Below, piece after piece: positions 1 to 5,707 of a DNA stretch of 5,707 nucleotides. Numbering within the stretch: the stretch's first letter is position 1; each line of letters starts with the position of its first letter. Both the position numbers and the translations under genes were made by a program. The stretch is from Chloroflexota bacterium (GTDB lineage: Bacteria; Chloroflexota; Dehalococcoidia; SM23-28-2; RBG-16-64-32), in the NCBI GenBank assembly GCA_022561095.1, contig JADFRV010000095.1:1-5707 (forward strand). Reading direction: 5' to 3'. Under the pieces are notes generated by a model, which was not told where the DNA came from, made no database searches, and was given only the letters and a program-made list of their open reading frames with translations.

Positions 1-173
1 GCCCAGACGAAGCTGATCGGCACGAGACCGCCGATGCCGTAGGCGGCGCGGTAGAACAGCCAGTAGCCGGTGGCCGCGGCGAGGCCCAGCATGACGCCGA
101 AGGCGGCGAGGACGAGGAGAAGGTTCTGGTTACGCCTCAGGAACGGGAACAGGCCGCGGAATACGCGTCTCAC
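1..173 (-). CDS. DUF58-like membrane protein, N-terminal part (cut by window start)
   Basis: Reading the minus strand from a GTG at 173 gives 57 codons with no stop before the window edge. The product starts with a basic stretch (RRVFRGLFPFLRRNQN). Two closely spaced hydrophobic segments follow, roughly residues 17-35 and 44-57, joined by a TGYWLFYRAAY stretch. DUF58 proteins typically begin this way: two membrane helices with a short aromatic/arginine link, then a soluble domain that is often von Willebrand A-like and lies outside this window. The start is supported by AGGAG five bases upstream, whose A comes from the moxR stop codon. Only eight bases separate the two genes, so they are almost certainly co-transcribed. 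MoxR ATPases are very commonly followed by DUF58 genes, which supports the call. The family identity rests on the N-terminus and the context only. The biochemical role of DUF58 proteins is not established. Confidence 0.72.
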   Translation of the reverse strand, partial: MRRVFRGLFPFLRRNQNLLLVLAAFGVMLGLAAATGYWLFYRAAYGIGGLVPISFVW

Positions 174-178
174 GGCCG

Positions 179-181
179 CTC

Positions 182-183
<2 letters not shown>
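179..183 (-). promoter_or_regulatory. Ribosome binding site of the DUF58 gene, overlapping the moxR stop
   Basis: The minus strand reads TAGGAGCGGCCGTG here: the moxR stop TAG, AGGAG sharing two bases with it, a five-base spacer, then the GTG start. This fixes the DUF58 start and suggests translational coupling to moxR. Confidence 0.7.
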
Positions 184-1132
<949 letters not shown>

Positions 1133-1142
1133 GTCGGGGCAA

Positions 1143-1147
1143 CTCCT
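1143..1147 (-). promoter_or_regulatory. Ribosome binding site of moxR
   Basis: AGGAG on the minus strand lies ten bases before the GTG at 1132. The spacing is a little long, but no in-frame upstream start fits better. Confidence 0.55.
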
Positions 1148-1225
1148 ACCAGATGAATGAACGTTTGGGCGTTATGGGTGCGGCTCGTGGGCGGGGAAGC
1201 CGCCGCCACCTATTCCTTGCAGTCT

Positions 1226-1231
1226 TATGAT
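1226..1231 (+). promoter_or_regulatory. Possible -10 element of the M23 lipoprotein gene
   Basis: TATGAT matches five of six bases of the -10 consensus and faces the plus-strand M23 gene, but no -35 or TG extension is evident. Its last two bases overlap the first two plus-strand bases of the moxR -10. If used, transcription would begin near 1238, leaving a leader of about 50 nt without an obvious Shine-Dalgarno sequence. Confidence 0.25.
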
Positions 1232-1238
1232 TATAGCA
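1230..1238 (-). promoter_or_regulatory. Extended -10 promoter of moxR-DUF58
   Basis: The minus strand reads TGCTATAAT, a perfect sigma70-type TATAAT (1235 to 1230) with an upstream TGn extension. At the expected -35 distance I see no good TTGACA match, as is common for extended -10 promoters. Transcription would begin near 1223 and give a leader of about 90 nt before the moxR GTG. The motif sits in a small A/T-rich patch inside very GC-rich DNA, which makes chance occurrence less likely. Confidence 0.6.
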
Positions 1239-1287
1239 TCGCATCGGGTGCTCTCCGTCTGGCTTGCCGCTAGTCGTTCACGATAAC

Positions 1288-2268
1288 ATGCACTGGATGA
1301 CGCTCCTACGGTTGCCATTCGCGATTGCGTACCTGGCCGGGCCGGCGCTCCTGCTGGCAGCGGCCTGCAGCGGGGGCGGCGCCGCTCTCCCCACGCCTTC
1401 GCCGTCCCCAACCGCTACGCCTATGCCAACGGCAACGCCAACGCCGACACCTGTCCCGACTCCAACGCCCACACCGATACCGAACCCGGCCGTAGACCTG
1501 ACCATCGCTTACCCCAAGCAGGGCGGCTTTCTCCTGATACGGCTCCTGCACCCGCCGCCGGACGCCGAGGAGACAACGGTACTATTCGCGGGGGAGAGTT
1601 ACACGCTGTTGGAGGACGGGGACGACCGGCTGGCGGTCATCGGCCTGGCGACGGACTTCCCGGTCGGCGACTACGTTCTGGAGGTGCTGGCGGACGGCGA
1701 GCCGATAGGCTCGGTCCCCGTGTCGGTCGTCGCTGGGGGCTACGAGCAGATCACGCTGACGGTGCCCCAGGAGAGCATCGACCTGCTGTCGGACGCGGCG
1801 GCGATTGAAGAGGAGCGCAGGCTGGTGGCGGGAGCGTACGCGACGTTCACGCTAGAGCGGCTATGGGCCGGGCCCTGGCTGACGCCGGTGCAGGGGCCGA
1901 CCTCCAACGCCTTCGGCGTCCAGCGCTCCGTCAACGGCGGCCCGTTCGGCAGCCACGGCGGCACGGACATCGTGGCGGACGGCGGCGCGCCGGTGGTGGC
2001 GCCGGCCAGCGGCCGCGTGGTGCTGGCACAGCCGCTGTACCTGCTGGGCAACTCGGTGATCATCGACCACGGCGCGGGGCTGCTCACCGGCTACCATCAC
2101 ATGTCGTCGATAGCGGCCAGCGTCGGCCAGGAGATAGCGAAGGGCGACCTGGTGGGCTACGTGGGGGCGACGGGGTTCGTCAGCGGCGACCACCTGCACT
2201 GGGAGGCGCGCGTACACGGGGTGAAGGTAGACCCGCTGCTGCTGACGCTGGCGCCGCTGGAGCCCTAG
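1288..2268 (+). CDS. M23-family zinc metallopeptidase lipoprotein
   Basis: The gene encodes 326 residues from the ATG at 1288. Residues 1-27 form a lipoprotein signal: hydrophobic core, then LLAAAC with Cys27 as the likely lipidated residue. Alternative starts are the ATG at 1297 and a TTG at 1264. No start has a clear Shine-Dalgarno, so the choice rests on the signal peptide. A Thr/Pro-rich linker follows (about 35-67), then a beta-rich, probably Ig-like domain (about 70-160). The C-terminal peptidase M23 (LytM/lysostaphin-type) domain spans about 200-320. Its zinc and catalytic motifs are intact: HGGTD (His223, Asp227), YHHM (269-272, normally YxHL) and HLH (302-304). M23 enzymes cleave peptide cross-links of peptidoglycan. 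A preserved zinc site suggests an active enzyme anchored to the outer face of the membrane, although its substrate is not shown. Its stop codon overlaps that of the convergent rsmE gene. Confidence 0.92.
   Translation: MHWMTLLRLPFAIAYLAGPALLLAAACSGGGAALPTPSPSPTATPMPTATPTPTPVPTPTPTPIPNPAVDLTIAYPKQGGFLLIRLLHPPPDAEETTVLFAGESYTLLEDGDDRLAVIGLATDFPVGDYVLEVLADGEPIGSVPVSVVAGGYEQITLTVPQESIDLLSDAAAIEEERRLVAGAYATFTLERLWAGPWLTPVQGPTSNAFGVQRSVNGGPFGSHGGTDIVADGGAPVVAPASGRVVLAQPLYLLGNSVIIDHGAGLLTGYHHMSSIAASVGQEIAKGDLVGYVGATGFVSGDHLHWEARVHGVKVDPLLLTLAPLEP
1390..1488 (+). repeat. Thr-Pro linker repeat within the M23 lipoprotein gene
   Basis: A low-complexity stretch of alternating Pro and Thr/Ala/Ser codons (TPTPTP-like) forms the spacer between the lipid-anchored Cys and the folded domains. 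Such linkers are frequent in surface proteins of Chloroflexota. The Gly/Val repeats seen on the opposite strand are a by-product of this stretch. Confidence 0.85.
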
Positions 2269-3005
2269 CCGCCCATCTCTCCCAGCTCGTGCATGACGAG
2301 GGCGGCGGCGACGATGCCCGCCGTCTCCGAGCGGAGGATGCGCGGGCCCAGGGAGATAGGGACGCAACCGGCTTCGCGGGCGAGACGAACCTCATCCTCA
2401 GCGAAGCCGCCCTCAGGCCCGATGAACACCGAAACGGCGGCTGGCCGGTCCTCAAGCGCCCGTAGATACGATCGCAGGCCCTGAGAGCGCTCGCCTTCCC
2501 AGGGGAGGAGCCGGATGCCGGGTCCGCCTGAGGCGGACACGGCATCCTCGAAGAGCGAGGGAGGGTCGATGGCGGGGACGCGGCCGCGGCCGGACTGCTC
2601 TGCGGCCTCGGTGACGATACGACGCCAGCGCGCGGCCCGCTGAGTGCCGCCTTCCGTTCTCACCTGGGCGCGGCTGCTCATCAGCGGTACAAACCGGGAC
2701 ACCCCGAGCTCCGTACCCTTCTCCAGAACAAGCTCGAACCGCTGGGGCCGAATCAGCGACTGATACAGCACCAGCTCCAGGGAGGGCTCCGGCGGCGACG
2801 GCCGCTCGGCGACGACGGCGGCGGTGGCCGAACGGGGCGAGACGGCGGTGAGCTCCACCTCGTAGTCGCGGCCAGAGCCGTCGGCCAAGACCAAACGTTC
2901 GCCGCGCTTAAGGCGGAGGACGGTGGCCAGGCGGCGGGCGAGCTCCGGCGGCAGGTCGACCTCGCGGCTACCGAGAACATCGGGCGGGACGAAGAACCTA
3001 CGCAC
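2265..3005 (-). CDS. rsmE: 16S rRNA (uracil1498-N3)-methyltransferase RsmE
   Basis: This SPOUT-fold (trefoil-knot) methyltransferase uses S-adenosylmethionine to methylate N3 of U1498 in 16S rRNA of the assembled 30S subunit. From the GTG at 3005 the protein has 246 residues, the usual length, and begins VRRFFVPP, the typical RsmE start. A longer reading from 3062 would add 19 residues lying over prmA and is unlikely. An N-terminal PUA-like RNA-binding domain (about 1-70) is followed by the KGTELGVSRFVPL block, EAAEQSGR, IGPEGGF (195-201) and LGPRILRSETA (219-229). The last two form the SAM-binding knot. AGGA lies six bases upstream. The gene overlaps the end of prmA by eight bases and ends the operon. 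Oddities: a strong palindrome is embedded in codons about 153-165, in a loop region that varies in the family, and the usual His of the HLxxVLR motif is Arg here. Confidence 0.95.
   Translation of the reverse strand: MRRFFVPPDVLGSREVDLPPELARRLATVLRLKRGERLVLADGSGRDYEVELTAVSPRSATAAVVAERPSPPEPSLELVLYQSLIRPQRFELVLEKGTELGVSRFVPLMSSRAQVRTEGGTQRAARWRRIVTEAAEQSGRGRVPAIDPPSLFEDAVSASGGPGIRLLPWEGERSQGLRSYLRALEDRPAAVSVFIGPEGGFAEDEVRLAREAGCVPISLGPRILRSETAGIVAAALVMHELGEMGG
2513..2547. repeat. 35-nt interrupted palindrome inside rsmE
   Basis: An outer arm GGATGCCG (2513-2520) pairs with CGGCATCC (2540-2547). After one G/A mismatch, an inner arm GTCCGCC (2522-2528) pairs with GGCGGAC (2532-2538) around a TGA loop. 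That is 15 base pairs with one mismatch, far more than expected by chance even in GC-rich DNA. No T-run follows on either strand, so it is not a standard intrinsic terminator. It encodes part of a variable RsmE loop. It could be a palindromic repeat insertion, a structured mRNA element, or a site that stops read-through from the convergent M23 gene. Confidence 0.75.
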
Positions 3006-3927
3006 GGCCAATCCTGGTGGCCGTAATCGCCCGCCAGACGCCTTCCGCCTCCACCTGATCAACCGTGAGACCGGCCGCAGCCAGGGAACGACCCAGCGCC
3101 TCCACCGTGTCCTCCAGAAAGCCGCTGACGATAAGCGTCCCGCTCCGCCTCAGAGCGCCCGCCAGGTTCGCGGCCAACCGTTCGATGGTGAGGCCGCTGA
3201 TGTTGGCGACGATGAGGTCGAAGCGTTGGCCGCGCACGCCCTCAGGCAGCGTGCCCTCGCGCACCTCTACCTCGCCCTGGACGCCGTTGGCGGCGGCGTT
3301 CTCCCGCGCGGCCTTGACGGCCTGGGGGTCGATGTCCAGGGCGAGGACGCGCCCGGCGCCGAGCCTGGCGGCGGCGATGGCGAGGATGCCGGTGCCGGCG
3401 CCGAGGTCGAGGACGGCTTCGCGGGGGCGCAGACGGTTCTCAAGCGCCCGCAGGCACATGGCGGTGGTAGGGTGCTGGCCGGTGCCGAACGCCATGCCGG
3501 GATCGATCTCGATGACCGCATCGCCGGCCTTGACCTTGTACTTGGCCCAGGAGGGTTTGACGAGCAGGCGCTCTCCGATCCGCTGGGGCTTGAAGTAGCG
3601 TTTCCAAGAGTCGCGCCAGCGCTCCTCGCGCAGACGGCGGGCGCGGCGCCAGCGGGGTGGGCTCTCCAGGGGCGCGAAGCGGAGGACGAGGCGCAGGGAG
3701 CGCCGAACACGGGCTGAGTCCACGCCGGGCGGCAGATAGCCTTTCACCAGGGCGGGGGCATCGCCGTCCACCACGTCTTCGTCGCCCTGAGGGCGGGTGG
3801 CGGGCTCTATGGCGACGCCTCCGGGGCAGTGGGGGCGAAACGTATCGGCGACGGCCTCGGCATCGATGCCGGCCACCTGTACGGCTATCTCCAGCCAGTC
3901 CGCCGCGTGGGGCGAAGGCGGCGGCAC
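2998..3927 (-). CDS. prmA: Ribosomal protein L11 methyltransferase PrmA
   Basis: PrmA transfers methyl groups from S-adenosylmethionine to ribosomal protein L11. The 309-residue protein has the family architecture: an N-terminal substrate-recognition domain (about 8-90), a linker containing the EERWRDSWKRYFKP and IGERLLVKPSW blocks (about 101-127), then a Rossmann-type class I methyltransferase domain. Diagnostic motifs are FGTGQHPTT (147-155), the SAM-binding motif I VLDLGAGTGILAIAA (172-186), Asp198 in ALDIDP at the SAM ribose position, and DLIVANIS with Asn242. The length is normal. The start is GTG at 3927, four bases after the dnaJ stop. Only a weak purine-rich stretch precedes it, so translation is probably coupled to dnaJ. 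The dnaJ-prmA-rsmE order is widespread in Gram-positive bacteria and related phyla and supports the call. Confidence 0.96.
   Translation of the reverse strand: MPPPSPHAADWLEIAVQVAGIDAEAVADTFRPHCPGGVAIEPATRPQGDEDVVDGDAPALVKGYLPPGVDSARVRRSLRLVLRFAPLESPPRWRRARRLREERWRDSWKRYFKPQRIGERLLVKPSWAKYKVKAGDAVIEIDPGMAFGTGQHPTTAMCLRALENRLRPREAVLDLGAGTGILAIAAARLGAGRVLALDIDPQAVKAARENAAANGVQGEVEVREGTLPEGVRGQRFDLIVANISGLTIERLAANLAGALRRSGTLIVSGFLEDTVEALGRSLAAAGLTVDQVEAEGVWRAITATRIGRA
3012..3015 (-). promoter_or_regulatory. Ribosome binding site deciding the rsmE start
   Basis: AGGA on the minus strand, six bases before the GTG at 3005 and inside the last codons of prmA, supports the shorter rsmE start that yields the typical VRRFFV N-terminus. 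Confidence 0.55.
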
Positions 3928-3931
3928 CGCT

Positions 3932-5056
3932 CTATCCCAGGGCGTCCTTTATCTTGCCCAGGATGCCCTTCTCCTCGTCGGACACTTCGGTGCCGAAGCT
4001 CTCGGCCAGCTCCAAGAGGAGCGCGCGCTGCTCGTCTGTGAGCTCCGTGGGCACGATGACGCCGGCGCGCACCAGGAGATCGCCGCGGCCGCCGCCGTGG
4101 AGTCTCGGCACGCCCTTGCCCCTGAGGACGAAGACGCGACCGCTCTGGGTGCCGGCTGGGATCTTGAGGGTGTGTGGCTTGCCGCCCAGAGTGGGGATCT
4201 CCGCCTCGCAGCCCAGGGCCGCCTGTGGCAGGTTGAGCTCCAGGTTGTAGACGAGGTCGTCTTCGTCGCGCTGGAAGTGGGGGTGTGACCGTACGCCGAT
4301 GACTACGTATAGGTGGCCGGGGCCGCCGCCGTTGGCCCCGACATCGCCCTCGCCGGAGAGCCGCATCTGGGAGCCGTCGCTGACGCCGGCCGGTATCTTG
4401 ACCATCAGCGTGCGGGTCTGGCGCTGGCGGCCGGCGCCTTTGCAGTCCTTGCAACGCTCTTTGATGAGACGGCCTTCGCCGTGACACTGGGGGCAGATGG
4501 TGACGTTAACAAACTGTCCGAAGAAGCTGCGGGAGACGCGCCGCACCTGGCCGCTGCCCTCGCAGGAGGGGCAGCGGGTCAGCTGCGAGCCGGGTTCGGC
4601 GCGGTTGCCGCCGCAGCGGGAACAGCGCTCGTTGCGGGAGACCTCGATCTCCTTCTCGCAGCCGAAGGCGGCCTCCTCGAAGTCGATCTCGATATCGATG
4701 CGCCGGTCGGCGCCGCGCTGGGCGTCGCGGGAGCGGCGGGCGGTGGTGCCGCTGAAGAAGGCGTCGAAGATGTCGCCGAAGCCGCCGAAGTCGAACCCCT
4801 CGAACGGCTGCCCGAAGTCGAACCCCTGGAGGCCGGCGTGGCCGTAGCGGTCGTAGGCGGCGCGTTTCTCGGAGTCGGACAGGACCTCGTACGCCTCGCC
4901 GACCTCCTTGAAGCGGGCCTCGGCGCCGTCCTCCCGATTGCGGTCGGGGTGGTAGCGCATGGCGAGTTTGCGGAACGCCTTCTTGATCTCCTCCGTAGGG
5001 GCGTTCCGCGACACGCCGAGGGTTTCGTAGTAGTCACGCTTGGTCGTTCGTGCCAT
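3932..5056 (-). CDS. dnaJ: Molecular chaperone DnaJ (Hsp40, type I)
   Basis: DnaJ stimulates the ATPase of DnaK and delivers unfolded substrates to it. The 374-residue protein from the ATG at 5056 is a full type I Hsp40. It has a J domain (about 8-72) with HPD at 36-38, a short Gly/Phe region (about 75-103) with a duplicated GFDFG unit, a zinc-binding domain with four cysteine repeats, then C-terminal substrate-binding beta domains. The cysteine pairs are C145/C148, C162/C165, C188/C191 and C202/C205. The first repeat reads CSRCGGNR, not CxxCxGxG, although all cysteines are present. An upstream in-frame start (5095) would add 13 residues lying over the preceding gene. The ATG at 5056 gives the canonical start, though no Shine-Dalgarno precedes it. 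The preceding gene ends seven bases upstream and is not dnaK or grpE, so this may be a stand-alone or second dnaJ copy. Confidence 0.96.
   Translation of the reverse strand: MARTTKRDYYETLGVSRNAPTEEIKKAFRKLAMRYHPDRNREDGAEARFKEVGEAYEVLSDSEKRAAYDRYGHAGLQGFDFGQPFEGFDFGGFGDIFDAFFSGTTARRSRDAQRGADRRIDIEIDFEEAAFGCEKEIEVSRNERCSRCGGNRAEPGSQLTRCPSCEGSGQVRRVSRSFFGQFVNVTICPQCHGEGRLIKERCKDCKGAGRQRQTRTLMVKIPAGVSDGSQMRLSGEGDVGANGGGPGHLYVVIGVRSHPHFQRDEDDLVYNLELNLPQAALGCEAEIPTLGGKPHTLKIPAGTQSGRVFVLRGKGVPRLHGGGRGDLLVRAGVIVPTELTDEQRALLLELAESFGTEVSDEEKGILGKIKDALG
4785..4827 (-). repeat. Tandem 16-nt direct repeat in the dnaJ Gly/Phe region
   Basis: Two identical 16-base copies (4785-4800 and 4812-4827) lie 27 bases apart, exactly nine codons. 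They encode the duplicated GFDFG units of the Gly/Phe linker. This looks like an in-frame duplication that lengthened the flexible linker. Confidence 0.8.
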
Positions 5057-5063
5057 ATCTAGA

Positions 5064-5435
5064 CTATTGTATCTCGCCTGCGCTTCCGGCGTCACCCCGA
5101 GCCGGTTTGAGGCGGGAGTTCAGGATAGCGCCTACGGTAGCGACGCTGTAGGGCACGGCGTAGGTCAGCGGTATCTTCCAGGCCAGCGCCATCGAGGCGT
5201 CACCCCGAAGGATGATGTTACCCTGGTTGATCGCCACCAGGAGGGTCCCCACGCCAAGGCAGATAAGAAACGACCGAACCATCAGGGGCCCGTGCGTTAG
5301 GGCGCAGCGCAGGCAGCGGGAAGAGCTCTCTCCCCGGATCCGCACCTCGTAAACGGCGCTGTTCAGGGAGCGTTGACAGCGTTCGCAGAGCGGCTCAGTA
5401 GTATAGATGGCAGATGAGCTTCGGCTGGTATTCAT
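5064..5435 (-). CDS. Small NrtS-like membrane protein with N-terminal zinc-ribbon-like module
   Basis: The 123-residue protein has two parts. Residues 17-44 contain two CxxC pairs (C17/C20 and C41/C44), spaced like a small zinc ribbon. Residues 50-105 contain two hydrophobic helices (about 52-69 and 83-105) with the signature VGTLLVAINQG at the end of the first and WKIPLTYAVPYSVATVGA in the second. From memory, this signature resembles NrtS, a small two-helix membrane family; in cyanobacteria NrtS1 and NrtS2 together transport nitrate/nitrite. The substrate here is unknown, and no partner NrtS gene is in the window. The ATG at 5435 is six bases after the preceding DUF2182 stop, with a weak AGG five bases upstream, so the two are probably co-transcribed and coupled. 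A short polar tail (about 106-123) ends seven bases before dnaJ. Membrane nature is clear. The NrtS assignment is fairly confident and the zinc binding is inferred. Confidence 0.72.
   Translation of the reverse strand: MNTSRSSSAIYTTEPLCERCQRSLNSAVYEVRIRGESSSRCLRCALTHGPLMVRSFLICLGVGTLLVAINQGNIILRGDASMALAWKIPLTYAVPYSVATVGAILNSRLKPARGDAGSAGEIQ
5066..5095 (-). promoter_or_regulatory. Possible internal promoter immediately before dnaJ
   Basis: On the minus strand GTGACG (5095-5090, four of six bases of the -35 consensus) and TACAAT (5071-5066, five of six of the -10) are separated by 18 bases. Transcription would begin near 5059, only about three bases before the dnaJ ATG, giving a nearly leaderless mRNA. 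This would explain why dnaJ lacks a Shine-Dalgarno. The site lies within the last codons of the preceding gene, so it may be chance. Confidence 0.35.
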
Positions 5436-5441
5436 ACCAGC

Positions 5442-5707
5442 CTATAGCGTCGATATCAACAGCACGAGCAGCGCACCAGCGAGGAGGGCCACGCCCAGGG
5501 GGGCGCTGAGCCGCCTGCCCCAGGGCAGATTCTTCTCCACCGCCATAACCGTCCCCAGCACCAGCATCCACCCCAAGTTGCCGACGCCGACGGCGAACAT
5601 CAGCAGCATCAGCGACCAGCAGCAGCCGACGCAGAAGATCCCGTGATGCACGCCCAGCCGGAAGGCCTGCGCCTGCTGGCGGTTGCCCAGCCAGTGCTCC
5701 GTGATGA
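5442..5707 (-). CDS. DUF2182 (predicted metal-binding) membrane protein, C-terminal part
   Basis: The minus-strand frame is open from the right window edge to the TAG at 5444-5442, giving about 88 residues of the C-terminus. The true start is beyond the window; the GTG at 5651 is an internal valine. The visible segment begins ITEHWLGN, then has the block GVHHGIFCVGCCWSLML, a membrane helix running into GVGNLGWMLVLGTVMAVEK, a short NLPWG loop, and a final helix (LGVALLAGALLVLLIS). The His-rich/Cys-Cys-Trp block followed by the GVxNLxWM and EK..PWG pattern matches DUF2182, a family of predicted metal-binding integral membrane proteins of unknown function. The three cysteines and two histidines next to the membrane are candidate metal ligands. 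The gene is followed after six bases by the NrtS-like gene, implying co-transcription. Confidence 0.85.
   Translation of the reverse strand, partial: ITEHWLGNRQQAQAFRLGVHHGIFCVGCCWSLMLLMFAVGVGNLGWMLVLGTVMAVEKNLPWGRRLSAPLGVALLAGALLVLLISTL

Larger units (their letters stand above)
1133..1287. other. Divergent intergenic region between moxR and the M23 gene
   Basis: This 155-bp gap holds the moxR promoter and the leaders of both genes, and is the only sizeable non-coding stretch in the window. It contains a short A/T-rich patch (about 1225-1237) where the two proposed -10 elements overlap. I see no operator palindrome, riboswitch-like fold or small ORF with a ribosome binding site. Confidence 0.7.

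Noticed and set aside
1278..1505. Minus-strand frame encoding a Gly-Val repeat protein
   Set aside because: It is the complement of the Thr-Pro linker of the M23 lipoprotein, not a separate gene.
2513..2547. Palindrome as an intrinsic terminator for the M23 gene or rsmE
   Set aside because: There is no T-run after the stem on either strand, and it lies within rsmE coding sequence.
3006..3062. Longer rsmE start at 3062
   Set aside because: It adds 19 basic residues not seen in the family. The GTG at 3005 has a ribosome site and gives the normal N-terminus.
2923..3717. Plus-strand open frame of 264 codons opposite prmA and rsmE
   Set aside because: It crosses two well-identified genes on the other strand and its Ala/Gly/Arg-rich product has no motif.
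4313..5062. Plus-strand open frame of 249 codons opposite dnaJ
   Set aside because: It is an Ala/Gly/Val/Leu-rich reading of the complement of dnaJ, typical of a GC-rich shadow frame.

Overview
This GC-rich bacterial window carries seven protein genes (two cut by the window edges) and no RNA gene, CRISPR array or insertion sequence that I could recognise. The organism is probably a member of the Chloroflexota or a similar high-GC lineage. The reasons are a lipoprotein with a long Thr-Pro linker, frequent GTG starts (moxR, the DUF58 gene, prmA, rsmE), and the general character of the proteins. This is an inference from style, not from a phylogenetic marker search.

Layout, left to right. Positions 1-1132 (minus strand) hold a moxR-type AAA+ ATPase followed closely by the first 57 codons of a DUF58-like membrane protein, the classic MoxR/DUF58 pair. 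Positions 1133-1287 are a divergent intergenic region with a very good extended -10 promoter for moxR and a weaker, overlapping -10 facing the other way. Positions 1288-2268 (plus strand) encode an M23-family zinc metallopeptidase lipoprotein with an intact zinc site. Positions 2265-5707 (minus strand) are a tightly packed five-gene run, in transcription order: C-terminal part of a DUF2182 membrane protein, a small NrtS-like membrane protein with an N-terminal zinc-ribbon-like CxxC/CxxC module, dnaJ, prmA (ribosomal protein L11 methyltransferase) and rsmE (16S rRNA m3U1498 methyltransferase). Gaps in this run are 4-7 nt and prmA/rsmE overlap by 8 nt.

Function. dnaJ-prmA-rsmE is a common housekeeping order linking protein folding and ribosome modification. 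Here dnaJ is preceded by two small-molecule or metal-type membrane genes, not by dnaK/grpE. The M23 lipoprotein is probably a cell-envelope protein, and MoxR/DUF58 proteins are often envelope- or assembly-related, but the two are divergently transcribed and any link is conjecture.

The points most worth a second look are the zinc-ribbon/NrtS-like fusion beside DUF2182, a 35-nt near-perfect palindrome inside rsmE, and the convergent stop codons of the M23 gene and rsmE, which share one CTAG. I see no convincing wholly new system. The NrtS-like/DUF2182 pair is the least understood part.
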